From an uncultured Aquimarina sp. (GTDB taxonomy: Bacteria > Bacteroidota > Bacteroidia > Flavobacteriales > Flavobacteriaceae): a stretch of 64,000 bases of DNA. Position 1 is the first letter of the stretch. The number at the start of each line of letters is the position of its first letter. This document shows, piece after piece, positions 35,383-44,492 of this stretch. The stretch lies in the NCBI RefSeq assembly GCF_947500065.1, contig NZ_CANMQT010000011.1, positions 62,001-126,000 of the forward strand, given 5' to 3'. The notes under the pieces were generated by a model. It did no database searches. It was not told where the DNA came from and saw only the letters and a list, made by a program, of their open reading frames with translations. Made by a program: the position numbers and the translations under genes.

Positions 35383-36879
35383 ATGTCCAAACTAAACTTT
35401 AAAATTATTACTCACATTATGGGGCTTTTATTGCTCTGTAACGGTGGTTTTATGCTTATAGCAACTATTGTAAGTTTTGTTTACAAAGATGGTGTAACCA
35501 TGCAAGTTATGTTAGCAGCATTGTCTACAATGTTTGTAGGGATAATTTTAATGTTTCTTACTAGAGAGCATAAGAAATCGCTAAGTAAAAGGGAAGGATA
35601 TATCGTGGTTACCTTCGGTTGGATATTTATGTCTCTAAGTGGAACGCTACCTTATTTGTTTTCTGAGGCTATTCCATCATTTACAAATGCCTTTTTTGAG
35701 ACCATGTCAGGGTATACTACTACTGGAGCTTCTATTCTTAATGATATAGAGGTTGTTCCAAAAGGAATTTTGTTTTGGCGAAGTCTTACTCATTGGATTG
35801 GTGGTATGGGGATTATTGTACTTGCTGTTGCTATTTTGCCATTATTAGGAATAGGAGGAATGCAGTTATTTGCTGCAGAAGCTCCCGGCCCCAGTGCAGA
35901 TAAATTGCATCCAAGAATTACCGATACTGCAAAAAGATTATGGCTTATCTATTTTGGATACACTGCTGCAGAAACTATTTTGCTCAAATTAGCGGGTATG
36001 GATTTCTTTGATGCGATAAACCATGCATTGAGTACATTGTCCACAGGAGGATTCTCAACAAAAAATGCTAGTGTAGCTTACTGGAATGATCAACCTCTAA
36101 TCCAATATATAATTATTCTATTTATGTTTCTGGCTGGGATGAATTTTATATTGAGTTATTTTGGCTTTAAAGGTAGGTTTGGAAAATTCGTCAAAGATGA
36201 AGAGTTTAAATGGTACGGAATTTTTATAGTAGTTTTTACGGCAGTATCAGCATTGATTATATACTTAAAAGCAGATCCTGCTGGTTCTGTGATAGATCAT
36301 CCAATGGTTTTTGGAGAGGGTGAGAGTGCTTTTAGGCATGCTTTGTTTCAAGTACTAGCGGTTATAACTACTACCGGATTTGTTTCTGCGGATTTTACGG
36401 TGTGGACGCCTTTTTTAAAGATCGTCTTCTTCGGGTTATTCTTTTTAGGAGGTTCTGCAGGGTCAACAGCTGGAGGAATGAAGATAGTAAGACATCTTAT
36501 TACTATAAAAAATGGTATTTTGGAATTTAAACGAACATTGCATCCTCATGCGATTCTACCAGTAAGGTATAATAAAAGAGCAGTTTCTAAAGAGATAGTT
36601 TTTAATGTATTAGCTTTTTTTATACTGTATATGTTGTCTTTTATTATAGGGTCTTTGGTGTTGGGAATGTTGGGGCTAGATTTTGAAACAGCTATTGGAG
36701 GCGCTGCATCATCTCTAGGAAACGTTGGTCCAGCATTGGGTAAACTTAGTCCAGTAAATAACTTTGATGTGTTACCAGCTTTTGGTAAATGGTGGTGTTC
36801 TTTTCTAATGCTTATCGGAAGATTAGAATTGTTTACAGTATTGATACTACTAACTCCATTCTTCTGGAGAAATAGATAA
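35383..36879 (+). CDS. trkH: Trk potassium uptake channel subunit TrkH
   Basis: This 498 aa membrane protein has about ten helices and four pore loops of the K+ channel type: ETMSGYTTTGASILND near 105-120, ALSTLSTGGFSTKNAS near 220, QVLAVITTTGFVSADF near 325 and GGAASSLGNVGPALG near 440. SLTHWIGGMGIIVLAVAILP is the characteristic early TrkH segment. It imports K+ with TrkA, which is encoded just upstream. Confidence 0.95.
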   Translation: MSKLNFKIITHIMGLLLLCNGGFMLIATIVSFVYKDGVTMQVMLAALSTMFVGIILMFLTREHKKSLSKREGYIVVTFGWIFMSLSGTLPYLFSEAIPSFTNAFFETMSGYTTTGASILNDIEVVPKGILFWRSLTHWIGGMGIIVLAVAILPLLGIGGMQLFAAEAPGPSADKLHPRITDTAKRLWLIYFGYTAAETILLKLAGMDFFDAINHALSTLSTGGFSTKNASVAYWNDQPLIQYIIILFMFLAGMNFILSYFGFKGRFGKFVKDEEFKWYGIFIVVFTAVSALIIYLKADPAGSVIDHPMVFGEGESAFRHALFQVLAVITTTGFVSADFTVWTPFLKIVFFGLFFLGGSAGSTAGGMKIVRHLITIKNGILEFKRTLHPHAILPVRYNKRAVSKEIVFNVLAFFILYMLSFIIGSLVLGMLGLDFETAIGGAASSLGNVGPALGKLSPVNNFDVLPAFGKWWCSFLMLIGRLELFTVLILLTPFFWRNR

Positions 36880-36889
36880 TTTAAATACG

Positions 36890-37168
36890 TTAGAAAGATT
36901 GTTCCCACGGCCCAAAAGCGTAGGGGTTAATATGCCAGAGTTCTGCGACTTTTTTGATGGTGTCTTTTACACAGCCTTTTACGCTTTGTAGGTATTCTTG
37001 TTCGATAAAAAAGATATCAAGAATAGATTCATAATAAGGTACAGTGTTTTCTACATCAGAAGGTGTGTAGTTTAAAATTTCATCTTCTAAGTAAGGGCTT
37101 TTAAAATTTTCTTTAAAAATTTCAAGCACATTTTTTCGAACGATACGTTCTTTTTCAAGAATGTCCAT
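36890..37168 (-). CDS. Small hypothetical protein
   Basis: This 92 aa protein lies convergent to trkH with ten bases between stops. It is acidic, helical in the first half (LEKERIVRKNVLEIFKENF), and has an aromatic, Pro-containing end (LWHINPYAFGPWEQ). There is no signal peptide, membrane helix or recognised domain. A single start and clean reading frame support it as real, but I cannot name a family. Confidence 0.45.
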   Translation of the reverse strand: MDILEKERIVRKNVLEIFKENFKSPYLEDEILNYTPSDVENTVPYYESILDIFFIEQEYLQSVKGCVKDTIKKVAELWHINPYAFGPWEQSF

Positions 37169-37307
37169 AAATACAAAAAGTAGGTTTTAAGAATGTTATT
37201 GATACTCAAACCACAATTTGTCTCTTTCTTATAAGTGTTTTCCCCAAAACAATTAAAAGTATTACGACCATAACTCCAAAAACATCAATTTATTTTTAGA
37301 AAAACAG

Positions 37308-37342
37308 AAAACCGATGATTTTTATGAAATCATCGGTTTTTT
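37308..37342 (-). terminator. Terminator after the aminotransferase gene
   Basis: AAAACCGATGATTT (37308-37321) and AAATCATCGGTTTT (37327-37340) form a 14-bp stem. The minus-strand RNA continues into TTTTCTG. It lies about 25 bases after the stop codon. Confidence 0.85.
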
Positions 37343-37368
37343 AATAGAAGTTATATGATTCTGTTAAG

Positions 37369-38577
37369 CTACAGTAGTGCTTTTTTGATTCTACTTACAG
37401 CTTCTTTGATTTGCTCAGTGCTGGCAGCATAAGAAATTCTAATACAATTTCCATTTCCGAAAGCATCACCAGTTACTGTTGCCACATTTGCTTGTTCTAA
37501 CAAGAACATAGAGAAATCTGAGGCATTTTCAATGGTATTTCCGTTAATAGTTTTTCCGAAGTAATAAGAAACATCTGGAAAAACGTAGAAAGCACCCTCA
37601 GGTTCATTGCATTCAAATCCTGGGATATCAGCAAGTAGATCTAAAATCAGTTTTCTACGATTTTTAAATTCATCTACCATATATTGGATGTTGCTAACTG
37701 GTGCCTCTAAAGCAGTAATTACTGCTCTCTGAGCAATACAATTTGCTCCACTAGTTACTTGGCCTTGCATTTTGTTACAAGCTCTGGCAATGGCTTTTGG
37801 TGCTCCGATATAACCGATTCTCCATCCTGTCATAGCAAAAGCCTTTGCTACTCCATTAACCGTTACGGTTCTATCGTACATATCATCAAATTGTGCCATA
37901 GAAGCGTGATCACCAACATAATTAATATGCTCATAGATTTCATCACTTACTACAATAATATCTGGATATTTTTGTAGTACATCTGCTAATGCTCTTAATT
38001 CTTCTTTACTATAAATAGAACCACTTGGGTTACAAGGAGAGCTATACCAAATCATTTTGGTTTTTGGAGTTATTGCCTTTTCTAACTGCTCTGCAGTCAT
38101 TTTAAAATCGGTATCTATAGAAGTTTTTACTTCTACAGGAACTCCTTCAGCTAGTTTTATGATATCACTATAACTTACCCAATATGGACAAGGAAGTATA
38201 ACTTCATCTCCTGGATTTAGGTATACTTGTGCTACATTATACAGTGATTGTTTTGCACCTGTAGATACAACTATTTGAGAATGATCATACGTTAGGTTAT
38301 TGTCTCTCTTAAACTTGGTGATAATGGCATCTTTTAATGCTACATACCCATCAACCGGAGTATAAGAATTGTAATTGTCATTAACGGCTTGTATGGCAGC
38401 ATCTTTAATAAAATCCGGAGTGTTAAAATCCGGTTCTCCTAAACTTAGTCCAATGATGTCTTTTCCTTCTGCTCTTAATTCTCTTGCTTTTGCAGCCATG
38501 GCTAATGTTGCAGAAGCTTTTAACTTGTTAATCTTGTCTGATAATTGAATACTCATTTCCGATACTTGTGTGCTCAT
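37369..38577 (-). CDS. Class I/II aminotransferase (aspartate aminotransferase-like)
   Basis: This 402 aa fold-type I PLP enzyme has LSLGEPDFNTPDFIKDAA, TGAKQSLYNVAQVYLNPGDEVI, SSPCNPSGSIYSKEEL and VVSDEIYEHI with PLP-binding Asp and Tyr. VNGVAKAFAMTGWRIGYIG contains the Schiff-base Lys, and a late CIRISYAAS contains the substrate-carboxylate Arg. It resembles the AspC-like aspartate transaminases of Bacteroidota. An internal Met (38556) is an alternative start. The gene follows a desaturase gene by 22 bases on the same strand, so they may be co-transcribed. Confidence 0.9.
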   Translation of the reverse strand: MSTQVSEMSIQLSDKINKLKASATLAMAAKARELRAEGKDIIGLSLGEPDFNTPDFIKDAAIQAVNDNYNSYTPVDGYVALKDAIITKFKRDNNLTYDHSQIVVSTGAKQSLYNVAQVYLNPGDEVILPCPYWVSYSDIIKLAEGVPVEVKTSIDTDFKMTAEQLEKAITPKTKMIWYSSPCNPSGSIYSKEELRALADVLQKYPDIIVVSDEIYEHINYVGDHASMAQFDDMYDRTVTVNGVAKAFAMTGWRIGYIGAPKAIARACNKMQGQVTSGANCIAQRAVITALEAPVSNIQYMVDEFKNRRKLILDLLADIPGFECNEPEGAFYVFPDVSYYFGKTINGNTIENASDFSMFLLEQANVATVTGDAFGNGNCIRISYAASTEQIKEAVSRIKKALL

Positions 38578-38599
38578 TTTGGTAATTGGTAAATAAAAG

Positions 38600-39700
38600 T
38601 TATGAATGCATAGCGGGCTTTATTCCCATTTCTTTTAGATGTTTGAAATGTGCAATAATCGCTTTGCGGGTGGTTTTATACTCGTTATATGGTAAATTAA
38701 ATTCCTGAGCGGTCTGCTTCACTATTTTAGAAATTTTGGTATAGTGAACATGACTTATATTCGGGAAAATGTGGTGTTCTACCTGATGATTTAATCCTCC
38801 GGTAAACCAGTTTACCAATTTATTTTTAGTAGAAAAATTTACAGTAGTAAATAATTGATGTATTGCCCAAGAGTTCTTCATAGTCCCTGTAGTATCTGGT
38901 AATGGCATTTGCGCATCTTCCACCATATGAGCTAACTGAAATACAACGCTTAGGATCAGCCCTGCTACATAATGCATGATGAAAAAACCAAGTAAAATTT
39001 TCCACCAAGCTATAGACAAGATGAGCATAGGTATTACAATCCAGATCATTACATAGATTGCTTTGGTTATAACTACGGTACTCCATTGTTTTAAGGGACT
39101 AGGTAGTTTTCCATAAGAAAGCTTACGCTTTAAATAATTTCTGGTTTGCTTAAAATCAGTGGTTATTGCCCAGTTAAAAGTCAATAAACCATATAGGAAT
39201 ACAGAATAGTAATGTTGGAATTTATGAAAACGTTTCCATTCTGCGTGTTTAGTAAAACGAATAATTCTTCCAGCATCCATATCCTCATCATGACCATGGA
39301 TATTCGTATAGGTGTGGTGTAAAACATTGTGTTGTACCTGCCAATTATATACATTACCGGCTAGAATATAGAGACTACTTCCCATTAAATTATTGATCCA
39401 TTTTTTTGAAGAATAGGATCCGTGATTTCCATCGTGCATCACATTCATTCCTACACCAGCCATACCAACACCCATAATTAAGGTCAGTAATAACATCCAC
39501 CATTGAGAAATATCAAGGGTAAGTATTAAAAAATAAGGGGTTAGAAATAAAGAAAACATTACGATGGTTTTGAAATGCAATCTCCAGTTACCAGTTCGTT
39601 TGATATTGTTTTCTTTGAAATATTGATTCACACGTTTGTTCAGTGTCCTGAAGAACTTTGCTGAATCTGCTCTGCTAAATTTTACGTTAGGTGTAGTCAT
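38600..39700 (-). CDS. Acyl-CoA/linoleoyl-type fatty acid desaturase
   Basis: This 366 aa integral membrane di-iron desaturase has His boxes HDGNH, HNVLHH and HQVEHH, with HIFPNISHVHYTKI after the third. The Gln in the third box (QVEHH) is typical of front-end and linoleoyl-CoA-like desaturases, and differs from the three cluster copies at 11.8-16.4 kb. The N-terminus (DSAKFFRTLNKRVNQYFKENNIKRTGNW) is related to theirs. No cytochrome b5 domain is fused. A 9-bp palindrome sits 12-41 bases upstream, between a near -7 box (39753-39760) and the start codon, which suggests repression. Confidence 0.9.
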   Translation of the reverse strand: MTTPNVKFSRADSAKFFRTLNKRVNQYFKENNIKRTGNWRLHFKTIVMFSLFLTPYFLILTLDISQWWMLLLTLIMGVGMAGVGMNVMHDGNHGSYSSKKWINNLMGSSLYILAGNVYNWQVQHNVLHHTYTNIHGHDEDMDAGRIIRFTKHAEWKRFHKFQHYYSVFLYGLLTFNWAITTDFKQTRNYLKRKLSYGKLPSPLKQWSTVVITKAIYVMIWIVIPMLILSIAWWKILLGFFIMHYVAGLILSVVFQLAHMVEDAQMPLPDTTGTMKNSWAIHQLFTTVNFSTKNKLVNWFTGGLNHQVEHHIFPNISHVHYTKISKIVKQTAQEFNLPYNEYKTTRKAIIAHFKHLKEMGIKPAMHS

Positions 39701-39711
39701 GGGCTTTCTGT

Positions 39712-39741
39712 ATTTATGACTAAACGTTATTTGTCATAAAT
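39712..39741. promoter_or_regulatory. Palindromic operator candidate for the desaturase gene
   Basis: ATTTATGAC (39712-39720) and GTCATAAAT (39733-39741) are perfect 9-bp arms around 12 bases, located in the desaturase leader just downstream of a near-consensus -7 element (minus strand TAACTTTA, 39753-39760). Confidence 0.55.
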
Positions 39742-40142
39742 TATTCGGTAAAGTTAGGTATTTATATTTTTCTAACTTCTTACTCACGTTATTTTTTTTA
39801 TTTCATTTATGATATTTGTAAATTATTGTAAATAAAATGGTTAAATCATTTCGCGCAAGCCTTTTGAATAAAATACTGCAATCAAAATTTTAACATTTAT
39901 TCTTTGAGAAAAAGTTACTATTGCAGAATATGAAATATGATAAATATCAGTCTAATCAATTATTTTTTGTGATTATAATGGTTCTGAATTTTTTGAAATA
40001 TGAAGTAAATTAAAAAATAACAAGAAGAAACTTATGTTAAAAGTAATAACTGGGAGCATAGTACTATAAGTGATCTTATCTTAGGTAATTTTGTAGGTGT
40101 CGGTTCTTTTGGAAAAATAGAATAGAATCCCAAGTTTACATG
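39742..40142. other. Intergenic region between the divergent desaturase and rsmG
   Basis: About 400 bases of AT-rich sequence hold the desaturase promoter on the left and the rsmG promoter on the right. No open frame, tRNA or strong hairpin was found in the middle part. A short direct repeat of GTAAAT-type sequence occurs near 39830. Confidence 0.5.
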
Positions 40143-40150
40143 TATTTTTG
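40143..40150 (+). promoter_or_regulatory. -7 promoter box of rsmG
   Basis: TATTTTTG matches TAnnTTTG, 19 bases upstream of the ATG at 40169. It overlaps the in-frame TTG at 40148, which argues that translation begins at the ATG instead. Confidence 0.65.
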
Positions 40151-40168
40151 CGCTTTAAAAAATACGTA

Positions 40169-40798
40169 ATGGATATTCTACTTAAATATTTTCCCGAATT
40201 AACAGAGGACCAAATACATAAGTTCGGTCAACTGGGTGATTTGTATAAAGATTGGAACGCTAAAATCAATGTAATTTCTAGAAAAGATATTGATTTATTA
40301 TACGAGAGACATGTGTTGCACTCATTGGGGATTGCTAAGGTTCAAGCGTTTAAAGAAGGGTCCACTGTGCTAGACGTTGGTACAGGTGGTGGTTTTCCTG
40401 GAATACCATTGGCGATACTGTTTCCTGAAACTAAGTTTTATTTGGTAGATGTAATCGCAAAAAAAATACGTGTTGTTAATGAGGTTGCAAGCGCGTTAGG
40501 GTTAACAAATGTTAAAGCAGAACAAAAGCGAGCAGGAACATTTGATGGACGTTTTGACTTTATAGTCAGTAGAGCAGTAACCAATATGCCTGATTTTGTG
40601 AAGTGGGTACGTAAAAATGTAACTAAGAAGTCAAATCATGAATTACCAAATGGCATTTTATATCTTAAAGGAGGTGATCTAACAGAGGAACTGGGGTTGT
40701 TTCCAAAAGCAAAGCAATACAATTTACCAGATTATTTTGAAGAAGATTTTTTTGAAACAAAAAAAGTAGTACATCTTCCAATAAAGTATAAGTTGTAG
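40169..40798 (+). CDS. rsmG: 16S rRNA (guanine-527-N7)-methyltransferase RsmG
   Basis: This 209 aa SAM-dependent enzyme methylates G527 of 16S rRNA, a position tied to streptomycin response. Seen are the N-terminal WNAKINVISRKD, LYERHVLHSLGIAK, the SAM site VLDVGTGGGFPGIPLAILFP near 73-92, LVDVIAKKIRVV and a catalytic-site FIVSRAVTNMPDFVKWV. The ATG at 40169 is favoured over TTG 40148 because the -7 box covers the latter. The gene is monocistronic. Confidence 0.95.
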   Translation: MDILLKYFPELTEDQIHKFGQLGDLYKDWNAKINVISRKDIDLLYERHVLHSLGIAKVQAFKEGSTVLDVGTGGGFPGIPLAILFPETKFYLVDVIAKKIRVVNEVASALGLTNVKAEQKRAGTFDGRFDFIVSRAVTNMPDFVKWVRKNVTKKSNHELPNGILYLKGGDLTEELGLFPKAKQYNLPDYFEEDFFETKKVVHLPIKYKL

Positions 40799-40829
40799 GG
40801 TTGCATTGAAGGGGAGATCTGTTTTGTTT

Positions 40830-41558
40830 CTAATATACACGATCTAACATGTCTTTTTCTATTTCTGCGATCAAGTGGACTAAATTTTGTTGATCTTCTT
40901 TTTTTAATTGATTGAAAAGTTTATCTCCTTCATTTAGCATTTCAAGACCTAATTCAAGCCCTTCAATTTGGGATAATGAGTAAGAATCTTCTTTTTTTCT
41001 CATTAAAGTGATTAAATATTGAATAACCTCTTTGATTTTCTTAATTAGGATTTTATCGTGTAAGGTTTCAAATAAAGATTGGGAGTTATCAATAAATATT
41101 TCTATTTCATCACGAGGTAATAATTTTATGAGTGTATCAATTTTTGATAGGGTATAAGGGGGTTCTGTTTTGTTTTTTATAGCTTCATCAACAAAAGTAT
41201 TTTCAAAATTTGCTGCTGCTCTGAAGGATTTCATTGCTTTTAAACCAGCATTCAAAATTTTGGGCAGATGTCTTCCATAATTAAAGACCAGTTTAGAAGC
41301 ATCCAATAATATTCTTAATAATTTTTGGGGATGTGTAATATAATCATCCAGACTTTTGAATGCTTCGTTTAATTTTTTTCGCTTATTAAATTCTGGATAC
41401 ATATAATCCAGGAAGAAATTCCTAAGTAGATTTACTGTTTCTTCATTTATTGAATCAGGAATTTTATAGTTATCCTTGATGTTTTGATATTGATATCTTT
41501 GAAAAATTGTATTTCGGTATCCTTCAATTATTTCTTCCAAAATTTTCTCTCTGGTCAT
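40830..41558 (-). CDS. Helical hypothetical protein
   Basis: This 242 aa protein is almost wholly alpha-helical and rich in Leu, Lys and Glu, with no signal peptide or Cys cluster. It includes an amphipathic stretch (RILLDASKLVFNYGRHLPKIL) and a coiled-coil-prone C-terminus (EMLNEGDKLFNQLKKEDQQ). It converges on rsmG. I recognise similar unnamed proteins in flavobacteria but no family function. The neighbourhood (transposase remnant upstream) gives no clear context. Confidence 0.5.
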   Translation of the reverse strand: MTREKILEEIIEGYRNTIFQRYQYQNIKDNYKIPDSINEETVNLLRNFFLDYMYPEFNKRKKLNEAFKSLDDYITHPQKLLRILLDASKLVFNYGRHLPKILNAGLKAMKSFRAAANFENTFVDEAIKNKTEPPYTLSKIDTLIKLLPRDEIEIFIDNSQSLFETLHDKILIKKIKEVIQYLITLMRKKEDSYSLSQIEGLELGLEMLNEGDKLFNQLKKEDQQNLVHLIAEIEKDMLDRVY

Positions 41559-41811
41559 CTACTTATATTTTCTTTTTTATTTCTCTGTCATTACAATAGT
41601 GAGTAATCGCTTGTGAAAGTATAATTTATTTTAAAAGCGACAATTTTTTCAAGAATAAACAGTGCTTTTAAAACTCAATAGAGGTTAATTTTTGATCTGA
41701 TAGGTACTATGGATACAAACCACAAACCCGTCTATTGTTGAGTAAATTTGCGTTGCTGGAAAAAGAGAGAGCAACTAGGTCAGGTACTCTAGCTGTAAAT
41801 TAGTAGAGAGA

Positions 41812-41932
41812 GAGATTTATGAACGATTAGTAGGCAAAGGAAAGAGTGACAAATAAATTATTAAAACAAGTATTTGCTACAACAAAATCAGGAAAACCAT
41901 ACGATGAAAACTTCGTTTCTAAATCAGTATAA
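41812..41932 (+). pseudogene. Remnant of an IS110-family transposase C-terminus
   Basis: Two frames together read EREIYERLVGKGKS, then VTNKLLKQVFATTKSGKPYD and ENFVSKSV followed by TAA (41930-41932). This matches the C-terminal pattern of IS110-family transposases, in which YERLVAKGK is followed by NKLLKQ.FA and KYDENY. A frame change and small deletion occur near 41845. Stop codons upstream (41776 and others) show that nothing else of the transposase is intact. The rest of the 41559-42104 gap holds no gene. The family assignment is from memory of the motif. Confidence 0.6.
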
Positions 41933-42064
41933 AAAGATTTGTTTTTTTTAACTCAGTTCTTTGTTGTGCCTAGTTGTTATTAGAGTCAGATTAATGTCAT
42001 ATTACTGTCGTATTACAGTCATACCGATGTCTTATGGGTTGTAAACTAAAGAATGGTTAATACC

Positions 42065-42072
42065 TATCTTTG
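42065..42072 (+). promoter_or_regulatory. -7 promoter box of the XRE/2TM gene
   Basis: TATCTTTG is a perfect TAnnTTTG, 33 bases before the ATG at 42105. A TTG at 42039-42041 could be the -33 element. Confidence 0.55.
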
Positions 42073-42104
42073 TACAATAAATAATATTGGAAACCTTTAA
42101 GTGC

Positions 42105-42563
42105 ATGAATCCTAAAACAATTAATTTAAGAGATATTAAAAAAATGAGATTGGAAAGACATTGGTCGCAAGATCAATTGTCAGAAATGAGTGGATTAAGT
42201 ATAAGAACTATTCAGCGAATTGAAAATGGAGAGAATGCAGGTTTAGAATCATTGAAATCTTTAGCAGCGGTATTTGAAATCAACATTACTGATTCAGATA
42301 AGAACCAAGAAATGGAACAGATTAGAAATGAAGAAGAATATGTTCAAAATGTAAAGGGAGTTTATAAACTTCTTGCAATTGCATTTTTGAGTTTGGTAGC
42401 TCCATTTATTATCGCAGTTAATGATTCATCCAATTGGATTGTTTTTTTATGGATGCTGCTTTCTTGAGGTGTAATACTGGGAATTTATTCTCTTAATGTT
42501 TTTAACTTCTTTGGAGAAGAATGGAAAAGAAAAATAATTAATAAGAAATTCAAACAGAAGTAA
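42105..42563 (+). pseudogene. XRE helix-turn-helix/2TM protein interrupted by an in-frame TGA
   Basis: The first 120 residues from ATG 42105 hold an XRE domain (RDIKKMRLERHWSQDQLSE, SGLSIRTIQRIENGENAG) and a membrane helix (LLAIAFLSLVAPFIIAV). TGA at 42465-42467 stops the frame within the second helix. The same frame then continues for 31 residues (GVILGIYSLNVFNFFGEEWK, ending RKIINKKFKQK) to TAA at 42561-42563, which completes the usual 2TM-domain ending. A TGG to TGA change at a Trp would explain it. The truncated protein may still be made. Confidence 0.7.
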
Positions 42564-42597
42564 AAGTTTTTTAATTCAGTTCTTTTTTATATACCCT

Positions 42598-43449
42598 TTA
42601 TTCAGTTACATATTTAAAATCAGTATTTTTAATCAGCCAAGTTATTGCTATGGAATATCCGATAATTGGAGAAATACCATAACCTAAAAGAGGTACAGGG
42701 AAGTTTCCAAATAAAGTGGATAGTAAAACGACACTAAAATATATTCCTAAACTTATACAAATTGATTTGTTTTTTTCTGTTTTAAAAATAAAAAACGGTA
42801 TCGGTAATAGTATTAATGAAAGAACGCTGAATATATACCAAGTTGTTCCAATTCCCTTAGTCATTTGGAGAATCTCCTCTACATAATTTACGGGTGGTAA
42901 ATCATCTAAAAAATACCAAGTCCAAACAGATGCCATTATAGGTATAGCTAATACTACATATTGTATTTTGTTGGTAACATATTTTTGTGTAAAAAAAAGT
43001 GATGCAAGTGCAAATGCGGTTGCTTTAGAGGCGTCTGGTTGAAATGATAATATTGCAATAATTCCAAATGCTAGTAATGTTATAAGCCACCAATTTTTAA
43101 AATTCAGATTTTTTTCTAATTCAATTAATAATAGAGGTAATACAATACTACCAATATTTAAATTGATAATGCCGATTGATAGCCACCTATAAACATTACT
43201 TAAACCATTATCAGTAAATGTTAGGAGTAATAATAGAATACCAACAATAATAATTATTAAGCTATTTAATTTTAAAAATATTTTTCGAGAAATGATTAGG
43301 TATGAGGATGCACTTACTAATAATAATACTGCAAAATTTTGTAGCCATAAGTTGGAGGAAACGTTATTATGATACATTGTGAAGATTCCAAAAAAGATAG
43401 AAGGAATCATAATTATTGAAGGCAGAATCGAACGAAAAATTGTTCTCAT
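42598..43449 (-). CDS. Polytopic membrane protein, distant SEDS/FtsW-like features
   Basis: This 283 aa protein has eight or nine hydrophobic helices. Motifs reminiscent of FtsW/RodA are VYRWLSIGIINLNIGSIVLP near 88-107, ILSFQPDASKATAFALASLF near 133-152 and VPLLGYGISPIIGY near the end. They parallel RW-I/L-G, QPDxG and YGGSS in SEDS glycosyltransferases. The key Asp is in QPDAS, but the protein is shorter than typical SEDS members, so the similarity may be only distant. It converges on the XRE/2TM pseudogene. Confidence 0.4.
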   Translation of the reverse strand: MRTIFRSILPSIIMIPSIFFGIFTMYHNNVSSNLWLQNFAVLLLVSASSYLIISRKIFLKLNSLIIIIVGILLLLLTFTDNGLSNVYRWLSIGIINLNIGSIVLPLLLIELEKNLNFKNWWLITLLAFGIIAILSFQPDASKATAFALASLFFTQKYVTNKIQYVVLAIPIMASVWTWYFLDDLPPVNYVEEILQMTKGIGTTWYIFSVLSLILLPIPFFIFKTEKNKSICISLGIYFSVVLLSTLFGNFPVPLLGYGISPIIGYSIAITWLIKNTDFKYVTE

Positions 43450-43505
43450 ATTTTACTTTGTTTCAGAAAAAGTTTCGTCTTAATGATGTATAGTGTTATA
43501 AATAG

Positions 43506-44486
43506 TTATTTTTTTAATAATTCATTTAGTTCGTTCTGATTTATTGCTTTTAAAGATAGCTTAATTGATTTTTTGTCATTCATCAGTATTTTTTGAGCAA
43601 ATAACTCACCATCTTTAATTCCAACAGCGATTAAAAAAGTATTTTCTAATATAGGTATGTCAGTTAAAAGTATATTTTCTGTCTCGGCAGGGTAATAGCT
43701 AGTGAAAGAATTTAGGTTTTCATATATAGTATAAAAAATTATTCCATCTAATGCTTTGTCATTCATAACAGAAAAGTCCTTTTTAATAGACTCTTCGATA
43801 AACCTGTCAATATTTATCCATCCAAGTTTGTTTATTAATAAATTAGAGATAACTCTAGATTCTATCTTTTCTTGATCACTAGCTGTTAATTCATAAATGC
43901 TATCTCTTTTTCTCCATAAATCTTGATAATAGGATAAAGAGTCTAGTGTTATATCGTATGGCTCATCTATGTGAATTTTTTTATTAAAACGTATTATACT
44001 GAAATAAGAATCTGTTTTTGACCAAGATAGTTGTCCAATGGAGTCCACTTCTCCATTAAATATTTTGTCTTGCCCTGATAAATGAACAGGGAATTTTATT
44101 GTAATACTAGAGCTATCTTTTAAATTAATTTTTTTTCCATTTTTTTTGAAATTCAAAAAAATAACTCCAGATGATTCAAGTAATTTATTATCCTTTGTAA
44201 TAGTCGGTATATTATTTTTTATTAAATCAGAAATGTCATAAAATTCTTTTAGTTCCAGGGAAATTTTGTCGGCTGAATCAACATCGAACGAATCTCGGTT
44301 AAAATAAATCTCTGTACCGTATTTTCCAGTTATTTTTTTAAATTGGATGGTGTCTATATTGAAGATTTGATTTTGACTATTTTCAATCACCTTGAAAGGG
44401 TTGAATACTTTATTTGTTGATTTCTTTTCTTTGGAACAGCTTAGGACAACAAGTAACCCAAAAATGATGAAGCTAAGTTTTTTCAT
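43506..44486 (-). CDS. Lipoprotein of unknown function (cassette-array gene)
   Basis: This 326 aa protein has a signal peptide and lipobox VVLSC (Cys17). The mature part begins KEKKSTNK and has a beta-rich domain over about 45-180 (ITGKYGTEIYFNRDSFDV, SIGQLSWSKTD, FSIIRFNK), then a helical C-terminus. The middle domain looks like one repeated in other flavobacterial lipoproteins (KYGTEI/Y-P-F), but I cannot name it. Its start lies six bases after the GTTAGAT core of the short structured element at 44493-44548. Confidence 0.5.
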   Translation of the reverse strand: MKKLSFIIFGLLVVLSCSKEKKSTNKVFNPFKVIENSQNQIFNIDTIQFKKITGKYGTEIYFNRDSFDVDSADKISLELKEFYDISDLIKNNIPTITKDNKLLESSGVIFLNFKKNGKKINLKDSSSITIKFPVHLSGQDKIFNGEVDSIGQLSWSKTDSYFSIIRFNKKIHIDEPYDITLDSLSYYQDLWRKRDSIYELTASDQEKIESRVISNLLINKLGWINIDRFIEESIKKDFSVMNDKALDGIIFYTIYENLNSFTSYYPAETENILLTDIPILENTFLIAVGIKDGELFAQKILMNDKKSIKLSLKAINQNELNELLKK

Positions 44487-44492
44487 AATTGT

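Noticed and set aside
43450..43505. A further attC-like element between the SEDS-like gene and the lipoprotein gene
   Set aside because: The 56-base gap has a TATAAC but no paired GTT core or self-complementary arms.
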